From JBBTYZ01 sp038061595 (lineage in GTDB: Bacteria > Patescibacteriota > Minisyncoccia > UBA6257 > GWB1-50-10): a stretch of DNA of 9,254 nucleotides. The notes beneath the pieces are model-generated. The model ran no database searches, had not been told where the DNA came from, and saw nothing but the letters and a program-made list of their open reading frames with translations. The DNA lies in assembly GCA_038061595.1 (NCBI GenBank), contig JBBTYZ010000036.1:1-9254 (forward strand), read 5' to 3'. The position numbers were made by a program, and so were the translations under genes. This document shows, in pieces, positions 1 through 5,228 of this stretch; positions within the stretch are counted from its first letter, which is position 1, and the number at the start of each line of letters is the position of its first letter.

Positions 1-66
1 GATTATTTTGAAAAGCGTTGATTTGCCTACGTTGGGCAAACCAACTATGCCTATGGATAACTTCAT
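1..66 (-). CDS. ychF: YchF/OLA1-family ATPase, N-terminal 22 residues (cut by left edge)
   Basis: Only the first 22 codons are inside the window. They read as a short beta strand followed by a P-loop with the core GLPNVGKSTLF. The form GIVGLPNVGKSTLF near the extreme N-terminus is the hallmark of YchF/OLA1, Obg-related P-loop NTPases that bind ribosomes and prefer ATP to GTP. Other TRAFAC GTPases (Era, EngA, Obg) have the G1 motif in a different context or further into the protein. ATG at 64-66 is the only possible start nearby, because an in-frame TAA lies six codons' length upstream. A good AAGGAG sequence (minus strand, 88-93) lies about 21 bases before this ATG, too far for standard spacing, and precedes an in-frame ATG-ATT-TAA. 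The gene lies 52 bases downstream of the response regulator on the same strand and may be co-transcribed with it. Confidence 0.85.
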   Translation of the reverse strand, partial: MKLSIGIVGLPNVGKSTLFKII

Positions 67-118
67 AAATGGAGTTTAAATCATTTACTCCTTGGGAAGC
101 AAATTTAAAATAATAACC

Positions 119-514
119 CTAGCTCAAATGTTCGTCCACAAGCTTATGGACTTTAGAGACTAACTCGTTGAGATCTATTCCTTTCTCAACGAAATCCAAA
201 GCTCCTAAGTGCCTGGCGGTGTCTTGGGTCATCTTCATCGCTGACCAATCGTTGAAAGAACTTATTATTATTACCTTTGTGCCTGTCGTCTCTGGATCGC
301 TGTTAAGTTTTTTTAGAGCCTCAAAACCATCCATTATCGGCATGCGCAGATCCATAAGGATTAAATCTGGTTTTTCTTTTTTTGCCAGATCACAACAGTC
401 TTTGCCGTTATAAGCTTTGATGATAGAGAAACCGGCTGAAGAAAGTTTTGTACTAAAAAGACTGATGATTGAGGGGTCATCATCTACTAATAAAACAAGC
501 GGCGGTTTGTGCAT
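119..514 (-). CDS. Stand-alone response regulator receiver (CheY-like) protein
   Basis: A 131-residue single REC domain with no output domain. It carries the full catalytic set: the acidic cluster D11-D12-D13, phospho-acceptor D55 in LILMDLRMP followed by DG at 62-63, the switch Ser at S85/S86 after IIII-type beta4, and the conserved Lys at K111. Such proteins signal by phosphorylation-dependent binding to partners, as CheY does to the flagellar motor and PilG/PilH-type receivers do in pilus control. No histidine kinase is in the window, so the partner is unknown. The ATG at 512-514 lies six bases after an extended -10 box (521-529), which implies a leaderless mRNA and supports this start. 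It is divergent from the amidase cassette and upstream of ychF. A role in controlling the pilus encoded about 4 kb away is possible but is only an inference. Confidence 0.9.
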   Translation of the reverse strand: MHKPPLVLLVDDDPSIISLFSTKLSSAGFSIIKAYNGKDCCDLAKKEKPDLILMDLRMPIMDGFEALKKLNSDPETTGTKVIIISSFNDWSAMKMTQDTARHLGALDFVEKGIDLNELVSKVHKLVDEHLS

Positions 515-520
515 ATTGAA

Positions 521-529
521 ATTATATCA
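521..529 (-). promoter_or_regulatory. Extended -10 promoter of the response regulator, leaderless
   Basis: On the minus strand the sequence TGATATAAT is an extended -10 element (TG, one base, TATAAT at 521-526). Six bases later comes the ATG at 512-514, so the expected transcription start falls on or next to the start codon. There is no room for a Shine-Dalgarno sequence. At the -35 position I see only a weak AGAACT (544-549), acceptable for an extended -10 promoter. Confidence 0.6.
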
Positions 530-590
530 GATAAAATCTTAAAAGTTCTTTTGACCAAATAGGGTCTGCGTAGTCAAAACCAATCATTAC

Positions 591-620
591 TTGACTTTTT
601 AATATAAAATGTTGTATAAT
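591..620 (+). promoter_or_regulatory. Sigma70-type promoter of the amidase gene
   Basis: TTGACT at 591-596 and a perfect TATAAT at 615-620 are separated by 18 bases. Transcription should start near 627, giving a leader of about 39 bases that ends in a strong AGGAGG (653-658) seven bases before the ATG at 666. This is the best promoter and ribosome binding site pair in the window. Confidence 0.8.
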
Positions 621-665
621 ATCTCTTAGCGCATTACAAAACCACACAAACGAGGAGGGTGTCAG

Positions 666-1421
666 ATGAAATTCGTGATAGCGATGGTATTCGGACTGAC
701 ACTACTTCTACAGAGTGTCGCTCATCCGCAACAGAAGAAAGGATCGCTCTACGGTTGGGTCGTCGTCGTAGATCCGGGCCATGGCGGCGCAGACCCCGGT
801 TCTTCCCGCATCCTTCGCGGCGAACGCGTTACTGAGAATGAATACGTCTATGACGTTTCTCTCAGAGTTCAACGCCTCATCCGCGAACGCCAAGGCCTCG
901 CCCTCCTCACCACGAAAAACGGCGGCGGCGAGCAGAACGCTTCGCCGTCTAAGATTGTCGTTGACCGCCGGGACGAACGATTCGCCCTCGATGGCACGCT
1001 AGTCAGGGCTGGTAAGTCCGGCTTGAGCAAGCGCGTGGAATTCGGCAACCAGGTGAGCCGCAGATACCCGAAACATCGCCAGGCATGGATTTCCATTCAC
1101 TTTGATGTGGTGGGCTCCTCCTCCGATGTCCAAGGAATAAGAATCATCTCTGCAGATAGCTCATCGCGCTTCGTCGCGGCCCTTGAGAGCACTTTTCGGA
1201 GAGTCGGCCGGTTGAGAGAAAAACATCCGGTGGTTGAGAGCGGCGACGACGCTCATGGAATCCGGAATCTCTATGTCCTTCGTTCGGTAAACCGAATCAA
1301 AGACAGAGTTCTCATCGAACTAGGCAACTTCCTGAACGATGATGATCTCTGGAGAATCCGGAATCCAGAAGTGCGGGAGCTTTACGCCAAGGAGATTGCA
1401 AGTGCCTTGGAACGGTACTAG
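666..1421 (+). CDS. Secreted N-acetylmuramoyl-L-alanine amidase (Amidase_3)
   Basis: A 251-residue zinc amidase predicted to cut the amide bond between N-acetylmuramic acid and L-alanine in peptidoglycan. Residues 1-19 form a signal peptide (Lys2, hydrophobic run, likely cleavage after SVA), so it acts outside the cytoplasm. The Amidase_3 fold is visible in order: VVVVDPGHGG with zinc ligand H39, E57 in the TENE segment, SKRVEFGNQV at 121-130 matching the family's R-x3-N helix, H145 in WISIHFD, and catalytic E218 in VLIELGNF. It lacks SH3, LysM or AMIN binding domains. Its base composition is clearly GC-richer than its neighbours (two lines I counted, 781-840 and 901-960, have about 62% GC against about 30% in a dnaX line). 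With its own promoter and terminator it is a monocistronic cassette, possibly acquired. It could serve the cell's own wall or attack that of a host or prey cell; the sequence does not decide. Confidence 0.9.
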   Translation: MKFVIAMVFGLTLLLQSVAHPQQKKGSLYGWVVVVDPGHGGADPGSSRILRGERVTENEYVYDVSLRVQRLIRERQGLALLTTKNGGGEQNASPSKIVVDRRDERFALDGTLVRAGKSGLSKRVEFGNQVSRRYPKHRQAWISIHFDVVGSSSDVQGIRIISADSSSRFVAALESTFRRVGRLREKHPVVESGDDAHGIRNLYVLRSVNRIKDRVLIELGNFLNDDDLWRIRNPEVRELYAKEIASALERY

Positions 1422-1430
1422 CTGCCGCTT

Positions 1431-1479
1431 AAGCCTCGCGTAGAAAAGCCTCGTGCTTCATTCTGCGCGAGGCTTTTTT
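1431..1479 (+). terminator. Rho-independent terminator after the amidase, with two alternative stems
   Basis: The arm AAGCCTCGCG (1431-1440) pairs perfectly with CGCGAGGCTT (1466-1475), followed by TTTT, A, TTTT. A second copy of the 5' arm, AAAAGCCTCG (1444-1453), can instead pair with CGAGGCTTTT (1468-1477) with a 14-base loop. On the minus strand this inner stem is followed by only a short T run, so the site may also stop the convergent unit whose last gene ends at 1487. Confidence 0.8.
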
Positions 1480-1486
1480 ATTTTAC

Positions 1487-1804
1487 CTACAAAAGTCTGC
1501 GGACTTCTTCAATAACATCTTTCGGTATCGGATCTCTTTCAGTGCTCTTGCCTGGGTAGCGCCAAGTAGTGATGATTCTTAATTTTGGTTTTGAAATTTT
1601 ATACATCACCCAAATTTCCTGATATCTTTTCGTGCCGGCTGGCTGCATAACGGCGATGGTATTTGGAACTACTCCTTCTTCCAAACGTTTTGGAAATCTT
1701 ATTATTCTTTTTATTCTCCCCTCGCTTATTCCGTAAAACATCATCTTCTGGAACGCATGTGCCGTCCAAGAATATTTTTTATCGTTTACGGGTGACTTAA
1801 ACAT
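1487..1804 (-). CDS. Small DUF4258-like hypothetical protein
   Basis: A 105-residue soluble basic protein. Residues 13-50 have the pattern W-x2-HA-x3-KM-x2-YGIS-x3-I-x2-II-x2-P, with H16, M21 and the GIS turn resembling DUF4258, a family of small RelE/BrnT-like folds. The rest alternates beta-strand-like segments (EIWVMYKI, LRIITTWRYPG) and ends in a charged helix. Function is unknown; a toxin-like mRNA interferase fold is one reading, but there is no adjacent antitoxin gene. An upstream in-frame ATG at 1903 would add 33 residues, but those lie inside the PEBP gene. The ATG at 1802-1804 overlaps the PEBP stop codon by eight bases, which favours coupled translation from this start. It is the last gene of its unit and ends just before the bidirectional terminator region. 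Confidence 0.7.
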   Translation of the reverse strand: MFKSPVNDKKYSWTAHAFQKMMFYGISEGRIKRIIRFPKRLEEGVVPNTIAVMQPAGTKRYQEIWVMYKISKPKLRIITTWRYPGKSTERDPIPKDVIEEVRRLL

Positions 1805-2264
1805 CCTCTGGCTTTCTTTCGTACAGGCCAGTAAGCATCGTTTGGGACAATATATGATTTCCCATTTCCCTCTCCACGTCTGCTTTCGTTGCTCCTTCCT
1901 CAAGCTTCAAAAGAGAATCAAGAACATAAAGTTTGAATCTGTAATGATGCGCCGCATTCCCACGAAGCGGACAAGGTCCACCGTAATTTAATTTACCAAA
2001 ACTGTTTTTGCCCTTCACAGCACCTGAAGGTAAACTATCTTCCGGTATGTAATGAGTTTTAGGGTCAATATTGAATAACACCCAATGATCCCAGATAACA
2101 CCACCGGTCGCATCCGGATCATCAATAATAAAGACCAGGCTTTTTGCTTCTGCTGGAACATTCAACATTTCAATTAATGGATTAACGTTGTCTCCATCAC
2201 AAGTATGCTTCACTGGAATCACGGCATTATTTTTGAAATTGGATTTTAGAGTTAATTCTCCCAT
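1797..2264 (-). CDS. PEBP family protein (YbhB/YbcL type)
   Basis: A 155-residue phosphatidylethanolamine-binding-like protein, the bacterial branch often labelled Raf-kinase-inhibitor-like. Family landmarks appear in order: HTCDGDNVNP (20-29), the DDPDA signature at 48-52 followed by WDHW (58-61), GKNSFG (85-90), GGPCP (95-99) and HHYRF (106-110). These residues line the anion-binding pocket. No signal peptide is seen, so it is probably cytoplasmic. The biochemical role of bacterial PEBPs is not established. I start it at the ATG 2262-2264, five bases after the upstream hydrolase stop and matching the usual N-terminus; an upstream ATG at 2318 would add 18 residues overlapping that gene. The gene lies between the DUF4015 hydrolase and the DUF4258-like gene in one likely transcript. 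Confidence 0.88.
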   Translation of the reverse strand: MGELTLKSNFKNNAVIPVKHTCDGDNVNPLIEMLNVPAEAKSLVFIIDDPDATGGVIWDHWVLFNIDPKTHYIPEDSLPSGAVKGKNSFGKLNYGGPCPLRGNAAHHYRFKLYVLDSLLKLEEGATKADVEREMGNHILSQTMLTGLYERKPEDV

Positions 2265-2269
2265 TGGTT

Positions 2270-3445
2270 TTATTCTGGCAAAAAAGCGCCTTTTTGATAA
2301 ATATTCGACGCATTCCATATCATAAACCCGTTTATGGCCTCAGGCGTAGTTGATGCGGAATCATATGTTGCCTTTATCTGCGCACGAACCATTTCTGGAG
2401 TATAGTCTGCCCCCAAATCAAAATCTTGTAACCAGGGGCGGAGCTTGGCAAGCGACGGAGTGGAAGACGATTTGGCCAATAATGTTATGCGCAGGTCGTT
2501 TAAACGTCTTACTGCGGTCGATATTGAATCATAAACAACTTCATACGGATGGGCTCCCGGATTAGAAAAATTTAAATAACCTCTGGTGTAATGCGACGGG
2601 TAAACCATTGGCGAAACGTAATCAAAATTTTTATATGCGTGCTCAATTATTTGCCCTATGCCCAAATCGTTATAAAGCACGGTGGTGTAACCAAACAAGT
2701 CGGCTGAAATCTTTGTACCCAAGAGTGCATTCCTAAGATAAGAGAAAAAGGAAAGAATAGAGTAGGATTTGGAAGTTTGCCCATCCCAAAATGTGTAATC
2801 AAGGTCGTCCACCGCACCGTCAGAAGGAAATCTGATGTAGTCAAAATTAATCTCATCAAATCCGCGCAAGGCCGCATCTTTTGCAATCGCGATGTTATAA
2901 TCCCAAACCTCCCGACTCATGGGATCCATCCAAGAGAGACCTTTATTATCTTTCCAAGTAAGACCTGTTTTCTTGCTTTTTACGGCGAGATCCGGACGCG
3001 CAAGTGCGAATCGAGGATCCTGAAATACAGTGAGGCGAGCAATCACATAAATATTATTTTTATGGAGTTTGTAAATGAGCTCATCTAGGTCTGGAATTTT
3101 TATCTCAACTGCTTTGTATTTTATAACGTCCGGAACTTGTATATCGTAGGCGATATATCCGGAATAATCTTTGATATCAACGACAAGAGCATTAAGTTCT
3201 GTGGTTTTAATTAAATCTATAAAATAGTCCATCTTCTTAGTACTCCCCCCAGACCAACCTGTGGCATAAACAGCTTTTATTTCTTTGGGGGGGTTCGCTA
3301 AGGGTTTCAAAAATTCTGCCATTGGATCAACGACAACGGCGGGCAAAACCTCATCAACTTGCACAACGTCACTTTTTTTAATTAAAAAAAGCGCAGTTAT
3401 GGAAACTGCTATTATTACGAGGAAAATCGCTAGTTGGCGTGGCAT
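2270..3445 (-). CDS. Membrane-anchored DUF4015 putative glycoside hydrolase
   Basis: A 391-residue protein with one N-terminal membrane segment (about 5-22, followed by KK) and a linker to about residue 55, so the catalytic part should be displayed outside the membrane. The remainder matches the DUF4015 TIM-barrel family related to GH13-like hydrolases: KAVYATGW (57-64), ALVVDIKDYSG (86-96), IARLTVFQDP (135-144), the core GFDEINFDYIRFPSDG (194-209) with candidate catalytic E197/D201, then YVSPMVYPSHY and a final GFMIWNAS strand. The substrate is unknown; a cell-surface polysaccharide is an inference. The ATG at 3443-3445 is chosen because the membrane segment follows at once; a TTG at 3478 would add 11 residues across the inverted repeat. 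No Shine-Dalgarno is obvious. It heads a three-gene unit and is divergent from dnaX. Confidence 0.85.
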   Translation of the reverse strand: MPRQLAIFLVIIAVSITALFLIKKSDVVQVDEVLPAVVVDPMAEFLKPLANPPKEIKAVYATGWSGGSTKKMDYFIDLIKTTELNALVVDIKDYSGYIAYDIQVPDVIKYKAVEIKIPDLDELIYKLHKNNIYVIARLTVFQDPRFALARPDLAVKSKKTGLTWKDNKGLSWMDPMSREVWDYNIAIAKDAALRGFDEINFDYIRFPSDGAVDDLDYTFWDGQTSKSYSILSFFSYLRNALLGTKISADLFGYTTVLYNDLGIGQIIEHAYKNFDYVSPMVYPSHYTRGYLNFSNPGAHPYEVVYDSISTAVRRLNDLRITLLAKSSSTPSLAKLRPWLQDFDLGADYTPEMVRAQIKATYDSASTTPEAINGFMIWNASNIYQKGAFLPE

Positions 3446-3453
3446 AAATACTG

Positions 3454-3504
3454 GGTGTTCTCTGAACAAATACAGCAAGACATTGGATTTGTTCAGAGAG
3501 CACC
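3454..3504. repeat. 17-bp inverted repeat in the divergent hydrolase/dnaX region
   Basis: The left arm at 3454-3470 and the right arm at 3488-3504 are reverse complements over 17 bases with one mismatch, separated by exactly 17 bases. Each arm also contains a smaller GTTC-N3-GAAC (or GAGC) dyad. The right arm fills the spacer between the -35 and -10 boxes of dnaX; the left arm sits 9 bases before the hydrolase ATG. This geometry fits a paired operator for a dimeric regulator, although no regulator is identified. Confidence 0.7.
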
Positions 3505-3511
3505 TTATAAT
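3483..3511 (+). promoter_or_regulatory. dnaX promoter, probably leaderless
   Basis: TTGGAT (3483-3488) and a perfect TATAAT (3506-3511) are separated by 17 bases. The ATG of dnaX begins at 3520, eight bases after the -10 box, so the transcript should begin at or within a base or two of the start codon. No Shine-Dalgarno sequence is present. Confidence 0.65.
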
Positions 3512-3519
3512 AGAGTTTA

Positions 3520-4632
3520 ATGAGTATAGCTATTTATCGCAAATATAGACCATCTACTTTTGATGAACTTTTAGGGCAGGAAATTGTCGTGAGGATACTT
3601 AAGGAAGCTAGTCGTGAAAACCGATTCGCTCACGCGTACCTTCTCGCCGGCCCAAGAGGCACGGGGAAAACAACAACGGCAAGATTAATCGCCAAAATAG
3701 TTAATTGCGAAGCGCGGGCAAAAGACGCAAGCGTTAGAGCCAAGGGCGAGCCATGCAATAAATGCTCCGCCTGTGAATCCATAAATAACGGTTTGGCCCT
3801 TGATGTTATGGAGATTGACGCGGCCTCGAATCGTGGCATAGACGAGATAAGAAATCTAAAAGAATCTGTCCGCGTCTCCCCTTCTTCGCTACAATATAAA
3901 GTTTTTATAATTGACGAGGCGCACATGTTAACCAAAGACGCCTGGAACGCTCTTTTAAAAACCTTAGAAGAGCCGCCGGATAAGGTGATAATGATTTTGG
4001 CAACGACCGAAGCGGAAAAAGTGCCAGCAACGATTGCATCGCGTACACAGCAATTCTATTTCAAGAAAGTCAGCTTGATGGAGATAGTTAAAAAACTGAA
4101 AGACATAGCCGGTAAAGAGAAGATAAAAATATCGAATGAAGCATTGGACTTAATCGCTTCGGCTGCCGAAGGAAGTTTTCGGGATTCGGAATCACTCTTA
4201 AACCAATTGATTTCTTTTAGTAGCAATGAAATATCGATTCATGATGTGGAAAAAACTCTTGGGAAAATCGGGTTTGATAAATTGAGTAAATTTGCGGGTT
4301 TTCTTTTGGAAAATGACCTCCAAGGATCCTTAAAATCTCTTTCTGAAATACAAGATCAAGGATACAACTTGTCACAATTCACAAAAGACCTCATCCAATA
4401 CTTGAGACGTGCAGCTGTTCTAAAATTCAATCCCGAAATGAAAGACTCGTTCCGAAACGAACTGATGGAAGATCATTTAAAAAAACTTATTACGAATGCT
4501 TCCAAGTTTGGCGATTCACATATCAACCTTTTAAAATCTCTTATAAACGCTTATGGGCAAATGCGCTACAGTCAATTCCCCATAATTCCGCTTGAGGTTG
4601 CAATAATTGAGGGACTAAAAAAATCCGCCTAA
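3520..4632 (+). CDS. dnaX: DNA polymerase III clamp-loader subunit, gamma-type DnaX
   Basis: A 370-residue AAA+ ATPase of the clamp loader that opens the sliding clamp at primer ends. It has Walker A GPRGTGKT (44-51), a four-cysteine zinc module (C63, C79, C82, C85, with a few extra residues between the first two compared with E. coli), Walker B with DEAH (132-135), sensor 1 in ILATTE (159-164) and the SRxQ motif at 174-177, whose R175 is the trans-acting arginine finger; the usual Cys of SRCQ is Thr. The lid domain and the helical collar domain III follow, and the protein then stops. It therefore lacks domains IV and V, which in tau bind DnaB helicase and the polymerase alpha subunit. The start fits the family N-terminus (YRKYRP at 6-11) and the adjacent promoter. 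The last two codons and the stop lie inside the terminator hairpin. Confidence 0.96.
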   Translation: MSIAIYRKYRPSTFDELLGQEIVVRILKEASRENRFAHAYLLAGPRGTGKTTTARLIAKIVNCEARAKDASVRAKGEPCNKCSACESINNGLALDVMEIDAASNRGIDEIRNLKESVRVSPSSLQYKVFIIDEAHMLTKDAWNALLKTLEEPPDKVIMILATTEAEKVPATIASRTQQFYFKKVSLMEIVKKLKDIAGKEKIKISNEALDLIASAAEGSFRDSESLLNQLISFSSNEISIHDVEKTLGKIGFDKLSKFAGFLLENDLQGSLKSLSEIQDQGYNLSQFTKDLIQYLRRAAVLKFNPEMKDSFRNELMEDHLKKLITNASKFGDSHINLLKSLINAYGQMRYSQFPIIPLEVAIIEGLKKSA

Positions 4633-4646
4633 AAGGCGGATTTTTT
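4618..4646. terminator. Bidirectional rho-independent terminator between dnaX and the pilin gene
   Basis: A perfect 7-bp stem, TCCGCCT (4624-4630) with AGGCGGA (4634-4640), has an AAA loop and is flanked by six A on the left and six T on the right. A U-run therefore follows the hairpin whichever strand is transcribed. The dnaX stop codon (4630-4632) is inside it, and the convergent pilin gene ends at 4664. Confidence 0.88.
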
Positions 4647-4663
4647 ATTTCGTACCTAAATAT

Positions 4664-5146
4664 TTATCGGCTAACTGAGATTGTTTCGCTTAATTCTGCT
4701 GATGGAGCAGAAACGGTAATCCTTCCAGTTGTAGCATCCCTACCTACGAAATAACCGGAATCGTAATCTGTGTTGTCAGTATAATGCGCGCCAGTTGCGC
4801 TCGGATCATACGGCATTACAGAAACATATGTCGGTACGAGACATGGAGCTACATCATAGGTGCTCGTAGACATTTTTGTTGATGTAGCCGGAACAATTCC
4901 TGCCGCACAACCCGTCTGGAAAATTCCCCTATTATCCGCCATCCTTTGGCCAACCGCATTCAAGATAGTGTTAACATTGCTCCATCTCTGGGTATTCCTT
5001 GCTTGAGCGAATTGACGGGCTGGATTCAAGGCAACGATAACGACACCTGCCAAAACAGCAATGATGCCGATAACGACCAATAGTTCTATAAGAGTGAAAC
5101 CGCTATTTAACCCTCTCTTGCCGCTAATTAATTTGTGTTTTTGCAT
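4664..5146 (-). CDS. Type IV pilin / PulG-like pilin, likely major subunit
   Basis: A 160-residue prepilin. A basic 16-residue leader ends at G16, followed by F17-T-L-I-E21, so cleavage after Gly and N-methylation of Phe are expected and E21 is the +5 Glu needed for fibre packing. A hydrophobic helix runs to about 40 and continues as an amphipathic helix (NPARQFAQARNTQRW onward). The globular head has two cysteines (C80, C102) that could form a disulfide, and a C-terminal loop rich in Asp, Tyr and Gly (about 113-138) reminiscent of the calcium-binding loop of GspG/PulG pseudopilins. It is the last gene of the pilus cluster, separated by 82 bases from the PilX-like gene, and has no clear Shine-Dalgarno. 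A TAGAAT (5158-5163, minus strand) 11 bases upstream is a weak -10 candidate. A separate promoter would fit a highly expressed major pilin. Confidence 0.88.
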   Translation of the reverse strand: MQKHKLISGKRGLNSGFTLIELLVVIGIIAVLAGVVIVALNPARQFAQARNTQRWSNVNTILNAVGQRMADNRGIFQTGCAAGIVPATSTKMSTSTYDVAPCLVPTYVSVMPYDPSATGAHYTDNTDYDSGYFVGRDATTGRITVSAPSAELSETISVSR

Positions 5147-5210
5147 TTTTATTCAATATTCTAGTTTCGACCTTGTTATAAGATGAATAATATCATATTT
5201 CCCCATACAC

Positions 5211-5219
5211 TTATCCACA
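5211..5219 (+). promoter_or_regulatory. Perfect DnaA-box sequence
   Basis: TTATCCACA matches the consensus high-affinity DnaA box. It lies in the gap between the PilX-like gene and the pilin gene, about 0.6 kb from the end of dnaX. It is the only exact copy I found in the window, so it does not by itself mark an origin and may be chance. Confidence 0.35.
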
Positions 5220-5228
5220 CCAGAAAAC

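Noticed and set aside
1805..1903. Longer N-terminus for the DUF4258-like protein.
   Set aside because: The added residues lie inside the PEBP coding region in another frame, and the ATG overlapping the PEBP stop gives a normal coupled start.
2777..3088. Plus-strand open frame of about 100 codons within the hydrolase gene.
   Set aside because: It is antisense to a clear family member, has no ribosome binding site or recognisable domain, and its composition follows the opposite strand.
3454..3504. LexA/SOS box in the dnaX upstream dyads.
   Set aside because: The dyads are GTTC-N3-GAAC, not the GAAC-N4-GTTC or CTG-N10-CAG forms of known LexA sites.
4617..4640. A AAA AAA heptamer in the correct frame followed by a hairpin at the end of dnaX, like the E. 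coli gamma/tau frameshift site.
   Set aside because: The stem starts with no spacer after the A run, the true stop is within nine bases, and a -1 shift would only add about 45 residues antisense to the pilin gene with no tau features. The A run is better explained as the U-tract of the minus-strand terminator.
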